Assembly (NCBI RefSeq): GCF_020740795.1
Contig: NC_067283.1
Location: forward strand, 5,173,659-5,237,658
DNA from: Apus apus
Taxonomy: Eukaryota; Chordata; Aves; Apodiformes; Apodidae
DNA: 64,000 bases
Reading direction: 5' to 3'
Shown here: positions 1-10,500 of the stretch, in pieces
How the letters are laid out: the number at the start of each line of letters is the position of its first letter
How positions within the stretch are numbered: the first letter of the stretch is position 1
Program-made: the position numbers and the translations under genes
The notes under the pieces: model-generated
The model's input: only the letters and a program-made list of their open reading frames with translations
Databases searched by the model: none
Told to the model about the DNA's origin: nothing

Positions 1-99
1 ATACAGACAGCAGCCTTTGCAGGTTGATAGCACCACCTCGCCTCGTGTTCCTCACTCTTTTAACCTGATTTTTTTTCTTTTTTTCCCCCCACTGGCCAG

Positions 100-464
100 C
101 ACCTGAATGCATCCAGATCAACACAGCTCCTCCAGCTATGGGCTTGTGGGCCACGAACCACAAGGTGAAGGTGCTGGAGACATCCCTGAACGTCCCCATG
201 GCGGAGTGGAGAAGCGATTGCAGCCAGCAGAAGCATCCGGCGGCTGAGAAGTGTGTGTGGGGGGGAACGCTCATCCTCAAGAGGCAGCGAAGGGAAAAAC
301 CGGGCCTTGTGATCCCGTCCGGAGCCCTGGAGCCTATTTTTAAACGTGGAATGTGGGTCCCTGAAGCGCCGGGCTCCGCACACCTGCTCAGGGCAGGGCT
401 GCGGGTGGCGGGGGGGAATGGAAACGGGAGACAGGAGCTCGGGCTGCTTTTGGATCGGGATTAA
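100..464 (+). other. Unassigned exon-like segment upstream of OXSR1
   Basis: A long pyrimidine tract (about 69-90) runs into CTGGCCAG at 92-99, a convincing 3' splice-site shape, with a branch-point-like TTTAAC just before it. One frame stays open from the junction to a TAA at 462-464, and its first 40 or so codons (ATC CAG ATC AAC ..., AAG GTG AAG GTG CTG GAG) show the C/G-ending third positions expected of avian coding DNA. An AAG|GTGAAG donor-like site lies at about 163. The predicted peptide resembles no family I recognise. In mammals MYD88 lies upstream of OXSR1, but this peptide is not the MYD88 C-terminus as I know it. A minus-strand frame across 1-200 is also open, so even the strand is uncertain. 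Confidence 0.22.
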
Positions 465-745
465 AACGTTCCTCCTGGGACGGAATCCGAGCAAGGCCGC
501 GCCATGTCTCTCCATCCTTCTGTCGGTTCCAGCGTGTCTGTCCCACCGCGGGGGTGTTGACACCCGCCAGCTGCTACCAGGCTCGGGAGGAGCACGCTGC
601 TGCTGTGCCCGGGACCTGTTTCTTTCCACTCTCCAGGCTTTGAATCCTTCTCTTGGCAAGGCCCGGGCCGCCCCTGCCCGCCCGCCGCTCCTCGGCCTTC
701 GCTCCCCGCCCCGCGGGCGGCGGGACCCCGCAGCAGCGCCAGCTG

Positions 746-755
746 TGATTGACAG
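746..755 (+). promoter_or_regulatory. PBX-MEIS/PREP (TALE) decamer
   Basis: TGATTGACAG is an exact match to the composite PBX plus MEIS/PREP homeodomain consensus. It lies 8 bp upstream of the first CCAAT box. TALE and NF-Y factors are known to share promoters, so the pairing is plausible; occupancy is not shown by sequence. Confidence 0.5.
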
Positions 756-763
756 CCCCTCCG

Positions 764-800
764 CCAATGGGAGCTGCGCGCTCGGCAGCCGCCAGCCAAT
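764..800 (+). promoter_or_regulatory. Tandem CCAAT (NF-Y) boxes, 32 bp apart
   Basis: CCAAT occurs at 764-768 (in CCGCCAATGG) and at 796-800 (in AGCCAATCAC); both match the extended NF-Y consensus and point the same way. The start-to-start distance of 32 bp is about three helical turns, the spacing common in NF-Y dependent, often cell-cycle-linked, promoters. Confidence 0.65.
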
Positions 801-811
801 CACAGCCCGAC

Positions 812-823
812 TTGGCGCTTAAA
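812..823 (+). promoter_or_regulatory. E2F-like box merged with CHR-like CTTAAA
   Basis: TTGGCGC at 812-818 matches the E2F core and runs directly into CTTAAA at 818-823, a loose match to a cell-cycle homology region. It lies 11 bp after the second CCAAT box. The CHR match is imperfect (consensus TTTGAA or TTTAAA) and the spacing differs from classic CDE/CHR pairs. Confidence 0.3.
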
Positions 824-871
824 CCAGCGTCTTCTCCCGCCCCCCCTCCCCAGAGGGAGGCGGGGGGGACG

Positions 872-1027
872 ATGTGTGCGGCCGCCATCTTGTGTGTGGC
901 ACACCCCCCCTCCCCCTTCCCCATTCCTTTTTTCTCTTCCTTAACGCCTCTCCCTCCGCCGCCCGCTTCCAGCAGCCCCGCCGCGCCGGCCCATCCCGTG
1001 AGGCGGGGACGGCGGGGGTCCGGATAA
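872..1027 (+). other. Possible upstream ORF 1 in OXSR1 leader
   Basis: An ATG at 872 (context ACGATGT, weak at +4) opens a 51-codon frame ending in TGA or another stop at 1025-1027. The peptide is Pro/Ser-rich and looks like untranslated-leader composition. It counts as an upstream ORF only if transcription starts left of 872, which I cannot determine. Confidence 0.25.
881..892 (-). promoter_or_regulatory. YY1 motif, minus orientation
   Basis: GCCGCCATCTTG is the reverse complement of the YY1 element CAAGATGGCGGC. In this orientation it would sit just downstream of a start site for a leftward transcript, although YY1 also binds promoters in either orientation. Confidence 0.6.
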
Positions 1028-1073
1028 ACCGTGAGGCGGCGGCGGCGGCGGGGGAGGGGAGGGCGGCCACGCT

Positions 1074-1085
1074 CAAGATGGCGGC
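1074..1085 (+). promoter_or_regulatory. YY1 motif, sense orientation in 5' leader
   Basis: CAAGATGGCGGC is an exact YY1 element in the orientation usually found a short way downstream of a sense start site. Its ATG at 1078 also opens an upstream ORF. With the inverted copy at 881-892 it forms a pair facing opposite ways, as at many divergent CpG-island promoters. Confidence 0.65.
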
Positions 1086-1227
1086 GGGCGGCTCCCCCGG
1101 GGGGGCGGGCGGGGCGTGCGCGGGTGACGCGGGCGCGCTCTGGGCATGGGCAGGTGGAGGCAGCGGGCGAAGTTTGGCCGGCGGTAGCGGCGGAGGAGGG
1201 TTGTTGCGGCTGCCGCTTGCCGGGTAG
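1078..1227 (+). other. Upstream ORF 2 in OXSR1 leader (49 codons)
   Basis: ATG at 1078, inside the sense YY1 motif, has A at -3 and G at +4, a strong initiation context. It opens a 49-codon Gly/Ala-rich frame that ends at TAG 1225-1227, 132 nt before the OXSR1 start codon. A second short frame (1146-1187, 13 codons) overlaps it in another phase. If the leader starts left of 1078, ribosomes would meet this strong start first and would need leaky scanning or reinitiation to reach OXSR1. The peptide resembles no known protein and is probably not functional as such. Confidence 0.45.
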
Positions 1228-1281
1228 GGGCTGGGCCGGGGGGTCGGGGGCAGGCGGGCCTGGCAGGGCAGGGCAGGGCAG
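1225..1281 (+). promoter_or_regulatory. G-run cluster, potential G-quadruplex in 5' leader
   Basis: At least six runs of three or more G occur within 57 nt, ending in a small tandem array of CAGGG units at about 1264-1280. On the transcript this could fold as a G-quadruplex about 80 nt before the start codon. This is composition-based inference. Confidence 0.4.
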
Positions 1282-1359
1282 CGTCTGTCCTCTCCGTTCC
1301 CTCGCTGCTTCGCGGCGCTCCCCCTCGCGGCGCCGAGAGCGGGCGGGCGCGGCGCGGCC

Positions 1360-1429
1360 ATGGCCGAGGACCCCAGCGCTCTGCCCTGGTCTATCAACAA
1401 GGATGACTACGAGCTGCAGGAGGTCATCG
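1360..1429 (+). CDS. OXSR1: OXSR1 coding exon 1 (residues 1-23)
   Basis: OXSR1 encodes OSR1, a STE20-family Ser/Thr kinase of the cytoplasm. WNK kinases activate it, and it phosphorylates cation-chloride cotransporters of the SLC12 family to control ion balance and cell volume. This exon opens with ATG in an excellent context (GCGGCCATGG) and encodes MAEDPSALPW followed by SINKDDYELQEVI. That closely matches the mammalian OSR1 N-terminus, with small changes: Ala2 for Ser, Pro5 for Ser, Lys14 for Arg. It leads into beta strand 1. The donor is G|GTGAGT, leaving one base (phase 1) that completes Gly24 with exon 2. STK39 would have a long Ala/Pro stretch before this point; here stretches of that kind are absent. 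Identity is firm. The start is fixed by homology and context. Confidence 0.96.
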
Positions 1430-1480
1430 GTGAGTAGCGGCGGGGCCTGAGGGAAGGTGGGGTTCTCTTCTCCCCGGGGG

Positions 1481-1498
1481 TGTGTGTGTGTGTGTGTG
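1481..1498 (+). repeat. (TG)9 microsatellite
   Basis: Nine uninterrupted TG units about 50 bp downstream of the exon 1 donor. Confidence 0.95.
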
Positions 1499-1670
1499 GA
1501 GGGCACCCCTCCCTTCCCCGGGGGGGGTTCCCGCTGGGAGCAGCGGGAGGTGTGGAGGGGGTTTGTCCCCCCGCAGCTGAGGTGGGGGCACTGACACACA
1601 CCCTCCTCTCGACGAGGCAGAGCCTGTCTCCCTTCCCCGTGCGTGTGGAGGGTGTGAGAAGCGTTTGTGT

Positions 1671-1680
1671 CCCCCCCCCC
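1671..1680 (+). repeat. C10 homopolymer
   Basis: Ten consecutive C in the GC-rich start of intron 1, a likely site of length error or variation. Confidence 0.9.
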
Positions 1681-2028
1681 GGCGCCTCGCCCCGAGTGCT
1701 TGTGGGGAACCTCTTCACGGAGCGCGGCTCTGCCCGCTCCCACCAGGGAACGCCTGCTGGGGGGGGGTCTCACCCCCTTCCCCCCCTTCCCCCCCACCCC
1801 CCACACTCCACTCCTGTCGGTGGGTTCAGCCCCACACCCCACCCGCCGTGGCTGTGCGTGTCCAGGCTTGGGGCTCCGCTTCTGCCGCTCCCCCTGGGGC
1901 TGCTCCCCCTCCTCACGCCTCGAGGGACCCATGGGGAGGGGAGAGGGTCTGCCCGGCAGACGTGTGGGGCAGTCCTGGGGGAGACACACACACACACCTG
2001 CCTGGCAGGGGCTTCTCCCGCCTCCTCT

Positions 2029-2050
2029 GTGTGTGTGTGTGTGTGTGTGT
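2029..2050 (+). repeat. (TG)11 microsatellite
   Basis: Eleven uninterrupted TG units. A short CA run of opposite sense lies 35 bp upstream (about 1984-1997), so the two could pair. Confidence 0.95.
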
Positions 2051-2214
2051 AAATCCCCGTGGGGACGGAGCAGGGTGGGCTCCACGCTGTAGGGGCTCTT
2101 CTGCCTGCCCGTCACCGGGTCGGTTCGGATGTGCTGGGTGTGAGGTGATGTGCGAACTCCACAGCTCACAGGGGTTTTCTTCTTCCAGGGGCACCCTCAT
2201 TCTTTATGGGGGGG

Positions 2215-2234
2215 TGTGTGTGTGTGTGTGTGTG
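2215..2234 (+). repeat. (TG)10 microsatellite
   Basis: Ten TG units, the third run within 760 bp of intron 1. Confidence 0.95.
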
Positions 2235-4565
2235 CGTGCAGCTGCTCTGCCGGCACTTTGAGAGCCCTGGCTTGGTTTGGTCCGTGCAGGGGATGGAGGG
2301 TTTCGTAGTGCCGCTGGACGAGCCTTTTATCCTGGGTTTTTGCTGCTGCTGTGAATTTTCATTCATTGTCCTCGTGGCTCGAGGCCCCAGCCCTTGCTCT
2401 CTCCATTAAATGATTTTTGTTCTCTCCCTCGCTCTCTCTTAACTTTAAGCTGCACAGTTACCTAAAGGCCTCTCGCTGTACTGATTTATTGGCTGTCTCG
2501 ACCATTTTGCTGGGATGTGTGTTCGAGGGATATGTTGCCCTAGGGCACGTATGTGACACATCTGAGGTGGTGCTACAGGTGACTCTAAGGTCAGTGCTGC
2601 CCATCTCGCTCTCCGGAGGCATGAAATAAAGCAGGAGGTGGCAGGGCAGGCTCCTGGACAAAGGCTTTTAGGAAGGACGTTAATTTTTAGAGTAATCTTT
2701 GTGGAGCGCTTGTATTTTGAAGTTTATAAATGGTGTAGTGCTATCATGCTCAGCCTTCCAGCTCTGCCTCATGGAGAGACTAGTTTTCTGTTAAGGAGGG
2801 TGGGAGAGTTTGTGAAAATGCTGTTTTAAGAGATTAAATTCTTGGCATTGTTTAAAAGTAGGAAGGAACTAAAGCTATGGAGGGGGGGAAATCCTTCTGA
2901 AAATCCCTGTTGCTCTGTCGGATCAGGTATTGTCCTCTCCCTTTGCTCAGTGGGAGCACCAGTGCTTTAGGAAGAAGACAAACTCCCCCGAAAGAGGGAA
3001 CGTGTAATCTTGCAGATCAGTCCTTTAAACCTCCTTTGGAAAAAGCGCCCTGGGGAGGATAACGTTCAGCCTCTTTGAGGAGATAAAGGTGTGGGGAGGA
3101 AGGGGGAGAACATGCTACCCATATCCCAGGGAAGAGGAACTGCATCCGTGTGTGTAGGAAATGCTATTTTTTTTTTTTGTTTTCCCCTTGGGAGCCTGGG
3201 AAGGGGTGTTCTGGTAGCGCAAATGAAGGTTTTTGAGCTTGAGTATCCTCCCATAGGAGTGAATGGACAATCTGATTCTTTGTAGCAGGAGAGCAGGGTG
3301 GGATGGAGACAAAAGGGAATGTAAATACACTTCTGCTCTTGGGAGAACTTGCCGCTGGAGACGCACATCCTACAGCCTCAAAGTAATTAGGAGGAGTGCA
3401 GAGATATGTTGTCTTGTGTTAACTGACAGAACTTGGGGAGAAAGCGAGAAAGAAGTACTTAATTTCCTCCATATAATTTCCCTGTTCCTCTGTAAACCAA
3501 CTTTCTGGATGTTGCCTGCTCACTGAAAAATTGTGTTGGCGTTACGGTGTGCAGCGGAGGTTACATTGAAATGTGTGTATTGCAAGCATATGATTTCTCT
3601 TTAACTTTCCCATCCCCCCACCATTACTAATTTCAAACATTGGTGTGTCTGCCAGTGTCCTGGATGGAGATGTGACACCAGTTTCCTAGCACGTATATGA
3701 TTTGTGGGACAAAATGTCACTGTGTTAACTGAGCTCGACTGCCTTGCCTCCTGCTCCGTGTCTCCTGTAAACCTCAAGGTTTTTTTCTTTTTGTTTGAGC
3801 TCTGCTTCTGTAGAGCTGTAAAAGTCTTCCAGCAGAGAACAAAGAGACGTCCTGGTGTGGAAAGAGATGAACCTTGCACCGGTGCTTTTAAAGGATTTAA
3901 CTTGTTTCCTGATGAAAAACGTTGCTCTTTACATTTAGAGTCTGGCAGCCAGTAGATTACCAGCTTGGCTATTTTTCCACATCAGAATAAGGGAAATTCA
4001 TGTGTAGTCCAATTCCTTAATTTGTGCTGCTTTTGCCTGAAAAAACCCACGTGGGGCTTTCATTTGATGTGGATGGCTCTGTACTGCTTTGGTGCAGGTA
4101 TTGAAAGAGCAAGTTTTCTACCTGCAAAGAGAACTTCTGTAAAACTGCCCTCCTGATATTCTGGCTAATAGTGAAAAAAATTGATTACTCAGCACTGGAG
4201 ATGACTCATGCCATTATAAAGCTATGAATTAATGGCTGCATTTACCATACTTGGTTAGTGTTAGTAACTGCTGACTAGTGTCCTTAGGTTAACCAACTTC
4301 TGTTCCACTGAATCAAGGAACCTTACTCAGGATCAAAACCTGACTTTAATTTTAAAAAAGGATAAAACGGAGGTGGGGTAGAAGAAGCAATTAATAAAGC
4401 ATTCCTATGAAATGTATGCCCAGCGTAGTCTTTGCAGGTGAATACCTCCTCTGGAGATATCTAAATTTTCATCTTAAAATAAAAATGTAGCCTGTGCTGG
4501 TGGTTGTGAAGGTGGACTGAGCCTGGATTGCATATAAATCACAGCAGTCATCTTCTTGGTGCCTG

Positions 4566-4584
4566 AAAAAAAAAAAAAAAAAAA
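4566..4584 (+). repeat. A19 homopolymer
   Basis: Nineteen consecutive A. No retroposed sequence is recognisable immediately upstream. Confidence 0.95.
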
Positions 4585-7500
4585 TTACCTCGTGCTGCTT
4601 GTGATCAGATACACATGTAGGTTCCCTAGAATCTCAATATTCCTGGTAGTGGTAGTGAAGTTGACTGGATCTGGGTCATTCTCATTTTGCTACTTTTTTG
4701 GAAAGATGAGAGCTGTGCTGGTTGTGGCTGTTTGATTTAAGAGCATCCCCTTGCTGTGAACAGTTTGTGCCAGAAACAGAAGATAAATTAGTGGTGGGAG
4801 TGCTCCCTCGCTCTGTTCCTGTGCCCTTTCTCCCCTGACAGATTCCTGCATAGTGATGAGGACAATGCAGGCTGCACAAACAGATGTGGTGGGAGTTTCT
4901 TCACCCCTCAGATGTCAAGCTTAAATTGAAAATTGAAGTAGCCATTTAGTGAACAATCAAGTTTTTTAATGACTGTGTTTTGTGTAGCTCTTGAGTTGGG
5001 CTTTGCCTGTGAACATATTGATCTTTTGCAGTTGAGTATTTAGATTTCTAGCCATGTCCTTCTTGAGCTGTACATGGGAGCACATGTGTGACCACGTGGG
5101 AGAAATTTTCTTTTGCAGATACAGAGGAATGCCTTAGAATTAAGGTTTCTGCTTCCCCACATTTTATCACAACGTCTATGGTCACCCATCTCAAGCTTGG
5201 GTGGTGCTGAAAAAGCACTGCTGCCACTGCAAAAGAGCAGTCTGTGAGTGCTCACCAGATATGATCCAAGTCTTTGGATGTAAAAACCAAGCTGGAAGGG
5301 GAGGCTCTTGTCCAATGAGAACTTTCTAGGTTTCTCCTTTGAATTGTGGTGTTGAGTTTCACCTGTGAGCCTTAGGTGCTAGTTGCAGCCAGTTTCATAT
5401 TACTAACTATTAAAAACCCATTCAAGAAAAATGTTACACTCTATAAAATATAACTGCCTGAGAACTAAATTGAGTGTTTAGACTTCAGTTTTGGTGCCAT
5501 ATGTTTTGTTTTAGCATTTCCTCACGGATTCCCACTCCTCCCCTCAGCCTAGCTAAACAAAATTGTTGCCTACAGCATATTCCCAGTATTCACACTGGTT
5601 AATTCATTTGAAGACTTGCTTTGTGTGTGCTCATTTGTAAGCTTTTTTCACTTAAAGTTGGTAGGAAAGCCTTTTTTTGTTCTTGTTGTTTTATATTATG
5701 TTAAAGCTTACATAAAATTATCTTTTGGCAAATGTAGATTATAAAATAATACTAGTAGAGGTCATTCATAATACTTGGTCTGCTTGAGCACTAAGGTAGG
5801 TGATGCTGGGTACCACAATTTCTCAACTGCTTGGACACAGACAAATATATCCTCTTGTGTTTTCCTGAGTGAGACTGATGAGCCAGGTTACTCCTACATC
5901 CAGACCACCTTTTCTTTGAACACTTGGCACGTCTCATTTCTTTAAGACCTTTGATACCATCACTTTACTAGAATAGGGCTAAATTGAGTTGATCTTCACC
6001 TCTTGGTAAGTAGTTGTGTGTGTGTCTTTGCGTAGTTTGAGTGCTTTCATGATGGGAGGATAAAATGCACAAAGAAGCTGAGGACATACAAAGCCAAGTG
6101 GTAGTGGAAGAGGCTGGCTGGGAAGAATACATGGTTGTTATCAAAGTGGTGTGGCTGCTTTTCTTGCTGATTTGAGGGGAGGGCAGAGATGGTTCCCACT
6201 GCTTTTGGCTGTTCTGGAGTATTAAAAACAACCCAAACCATATGGAGTGTTTCATGTGGAAGCAGTTCACACTTTCCTGTGGTTGGTTTCTGTGCAGTAG
6301 TTGCTTCTAGTGCTGCTGATTAATGTTTAACGCTTTCATTTCTCAAGAATGCCCTTTAAATATTTTCAATTGAGTGCAAATATCTTGGCTAATGCTGGGA
6401 AATTTGGATGTGATGTGCCACTGAGCACACCTGAGTGGCATATATGTTGGCTGACAAATGCATGCCTGGGAGGCTTCTTCCTTCTGCAGCTAATGAAATC
6501 TTGGAGAGGATCAACTCTTCCTCAGAACATTTGTCTATTTAAACTTGGCAGCATCTATTTTATTTCTGAGTGTTAGCAGCTTGCTCACCAAGTCAGTGTC
6601 TAGAGATATAATCTTTTATTAGAAGTTGGTGCTGTTTAAAATGATGGGCAGTAACACTGGTTCTTACTGCTAGTGATATTATTGAATAGTGAAAAACTGC
6701 ATTTTGGTAAACTTTTTTTTAAGACTTTCCCTGAAGTGTGTGATACCCATCATAAATCTCTGTAGCAGTAAATTTAGCTGTGGACATGCTAATGGTGTGC
6801 TTGTAAACTTGGTGTTATTAAATTTTCTTAATAGGCAGAGACAGACTTTTCAGAGCTTTGTGGGTGTAGAAGAATAGCTGTTGGAGCAGTGGAATTTGGC
6901 ATTGCAAAGTATTTTAAATATCAGTATCCTGGGACTTTCCAGATGAGTTTAGCCTGTTATCCTGCACTCACTTTAAAATCAAACAACTGAGATGCAGATA
7001 CAAAGAACTTGGCTCTCCAAGTTGCTGCAGTTTCTTGTGACTTCACTTAAGGGAGTTCAGCCTTGACATCTCTAAAAAAACCCATCAAAATCTGTCCTTC
7101 CAGCAGTCATGTGGGGAAGTCCTGGAAGCAGGGTTAGGTCCCTGGCTGACAGGCAGTCCAAGCTCTTTACCAGAAGGTCATCATTCTTGGTGTATGAAAG
7201 GAGATGTGGTACCTCTGATGTGCAGAATTATGCATATGCTGATGAAGGGAGCTGTGCTCAGAGCAAAATGCAACTTGTATGAGGAAGAGAAGATCACTGG
7301 AGCAAATAGTGTCAGTACAGCTAAGTGACAACAGGGTTACAGGTATCTGAATAGGTCCATGATGCCACTTCAGTGTTTCTCATGTTCCTTTTGTGCATGA
7401 ATACAAGTGAAGAGACTGACCTTAGCGTGGGATTCTGTCAACTCTGAAGTTTGATCCCTTTGCTTGTGTTGTTTGCCTTGAAACACTGCTCATGTGTGCG

Positions 7501-10500
7501 GTTCTCATGTTAAGCCTCAGAGCCCATGTACTCCATGTTTTTAACCAGGTTGTGTGACTGTATCACATTCTACCAGCAGGTAGGGATTTATGGTGATTCG
7601 AGTGCAAAAAGGAAAAATCCATCTTTTTTTTTTCTCACCCTTTCTCAATAGCTATAATATCCCACAACATTTTTTTTCCAAGGCCTGTCTTTCACCACTC
7701 CCCAAGGTTCTTGAAGATTGGTATTTCCTGATGTGTGTGACCTGCATTAAGCAAAAATTCTGCATGCCATTTTTTTTTTCTTTTGCTATTAAGAGAAATT
7801 TCACCCTGGAAAAAAATACTTGGTTATGTATCAGCCTTCACCAAACCTGAGTCTGACACAGTCTACAAGGATTTCTTGGACGTCTTTGGTTCTGGGAGTT
7901 CTGCAGGGAACAGCTGTCTTCGAGTCTTAAAGGCTTTGCAAATCCCATTCGTGGGTGAAGTACAGAGTAAATTCAGAGCACTGATTCACCTTCTCATCAA
8001 ATTGCCAAATTAGCTGAATTTTCCCTCCACCTCCCATCCATTAAACTTTTATACAGCTTGTACAGCGTGCTTGTGAAACAGCACTTCCAGACTCTTATCA
8101 CTCACTTGAATTAAAATGCATTTTTGAGGGAATACAGAAAAGCTTTTCTGAATGAGGTTTTAGTTTCTTGCCAAATTTCAATTTTATGCTCCTTCCATTT
8201 TGTCTTGAAAGTTACTGACTTGGGGGTGGGGGAGAGAAAAATTCCTTGGTTTGTTTCAGTTCACTGTTTCATGCTAAACTGTCTTAATGCTGTTCTCTCA
8301 AATGGATGTTTCCTTCAGGCAGGAAATAAGCCTATGTAAATTCATCCTGGAGAGAAAAAGTATGAGCAGCTGTTAAAGAAGAATAGTGCAAATTGAAATA
8401 CTCCAGTGATTGTCTCTTGGTGTAGTAAATTCTCCTTGGGTTTTGCCAAAATGTTACTGCTTTGTAGTAATGAATGGCAATTTAAGCAAAGACTTGACTC
8501 TTTTTACTGTGAGCACCTTGCTGTTGATAAAGCTGTGTGGGAGGATGCTGTTTCCTTTTCATCTATCCACAGAATTATTAATTTGTTTAATACTACAGAG
8601 TAAAATTTTGACCTTGAGTACCCCACTGAGTCTTCTGGTGACTGCTGTTTGTCTTAGAGCGGAGTTAATTGAAAATTTTGCAGTTTGTTAGAGGGGAGAG
8701 TGTTGTGAAGTAGGAAAGTGTTCTAAGAATCTAAAAATAATCCCAACCATGGAATTTTTGTTGACGTGCTTGAGGTCAAGGTATGAGTTCATACTTCATA
8801 TGTATCTTCTGACAATTTGTAAGTTTTGTAAAACTGAGGTTTTTTCCTAAATACTGGGTGAAAGCTTAGTAGCTACTATTGGACAGGGTGTGCATTTTCT
8901 TTTTCAAATTGGTGTAAGTTAGGCTCTTGCTCATTTTTTGGTCTTCAGGGGATTGTAAGTCCATTTACTTGGGTTCCAGAGTTTGTTCCAGCTCTCTGAA
9001 AAGAAAGTTTTGAAAACAGTGCAGAGAGTAGTAGAAAATGGTAGCATTTGAAAAGTGAGAGCGCAACTTAATAGCTGTGGGATGATAGCACTTAAAGGAT
9101 ATTTTTTCTTAAGAAAGTTGGTTGGCTGTGCTCAGAGCTGATACCTGTTGAGGTAAGTGGGGCAGTACAACGGCAATCAGACAGTTCAAGCCATCTCCAG
9201 CTTCAGGCAAATAACACAATATTAGGTTATCTTGATGGCTTAAAAACTCATAAAGAAGATGCCTCTTGTCATGGAGAAAACACCTGTCCTGCAAAATCCC
9301 CAGGGCTGGATTTCATTATGTCAATTTTCAGAATACAAATGGAAAGCTGCTGTCATTATTTTGCTGAGATGCAGACCAAGAAAGGAGTGCTGGGGTCAAG
9401 GAGTCCAGTTCCCTGCTAGAGCTGATGCCAAATTGTATAATCCCTATACCAAATTAATGAGGGCTTGTATTTGAAATGGCGCATGGGGGGATTACAGGCA
9501 CACGTTCTATTAAACACTCAAACCTCTGTGTGACCCTGTAATTGCTGTATGAAACAGCTGCTTAATGGATTCCCTGTGACAGTGGGAAGTAACAATGTCT
9601 TCTCTCTTATAGTGTGTGTCTATAGCTCAGTGTTTTTCTGATGCAGCTAGCTTTATGTTCAGGCTGTATCTGCAAAGGATGTTTCCCAGTGAAGGCATGG
9701 GAGAGCTGCAGCTTGGTGTTCATGCTGTCTTCAGACCTTAAATGTGCTGTGAGTTCTTAAGATCTGCTCCTGGAAATTGAGTCCTTTGGAAACTTGATGT
9801 GTTATATGTCCTCACTGATAAGAACTTCACCTCCTAGACCAATTTTTTTGTGAGCCCCTTTCCATCTTTCACCTTGTGAGGTAGTGTGCTGAGCAAGTTG
9901 AAAGCTGAGGCCCCAAGTTCCATCCCTTCACTGAAGGAAAAATTGTAATTGAGGATGCCAAATGCTTTCTAATAAATAACATGGTAGCAGCTAATAAATA
10001 CTTGTGTATTGACTTTGAGCAAACTGTACTTTGCTGGAAAAAGTGTCTTGAGCATGGACTCTCTTCTTGTTCAACAACTCACTGATGCAAATCTATATTT
10101 GAACAGCTGATGGACTAGCAGCCTGAGCATAGTTATTTGTCTGGATCCTGAGGCTCAGGATGGTTCTCATTACACTTGGTTTAAAGAATAATTTTTAACC
10201 AGTGGGCTAATCTTGTGTGCTGAGTGCACTAATAGATGCAGAAAATACTTATTCAAGCTATTCCCTGAAAAGAAAGGATAATAGCCTTCAAGAGAGGACA
10301 TAGCTGATACTTAAAAGCTTATTTACCTAAAATAACCACTGTACTATCAAACATCTGCACTGTATGCAGACAGATTGTTATGTTTTGTGGAATCCTGGCC
10401 AAATAAAATATCCTCTCCAGTTGACAATTACAGTTGAGACAGAGTTCAGAGATAAAAGACTGGGAGGAAAGAAAGGAGAATGCTGGCTTGGCTACTGTAC

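Larger units (their letters stand above)
640..1440. promoter_or_regulatory. OXSR1: CpG-island promoter of OXSR1
   Basis: This is a dense GC-rich, CpG-rich block with repeated CCGCCC/GGGCGG Sp1-type boxes, in sharp contrast to the AT-rich DNA that follows beyond about 2400. No TATA box is seen at a sensible place. The block spans the likely start sites, the 5' leader, coding exon 1 and the first donor. It holds a PBX/MEIS decamer, paired CCAAT boxes, an E2F-like box and two YY1 motifs, all annotated separately. With CCAAT boxes at 764 and 796, transcription probably begins somewhere in 840-950, giving a leader of roughly 400-500 nt; that start is inferred, not seen. Confidence 0.85.

Noticed and set aside
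574..2169. A 531-codon open frame on the minus strand across the promoter and exon 1
   Set aside because: It spans the CpG island where stop codons are rare by composition, is Pro/Gly/Arg-rich and full of TG-repeat-derived Thr-His runs, and overlaps the proven OXSR1 exon 1. No protein family is recognisable.
1480..2261. Plus-strand open frames of 140-198 codons at the start of intron 1
   Set aside because: They are made of Pro-rich and (Cys-Val)n stretches from C runs and TG repeats and begin after a proven splice donor; composition explains them.
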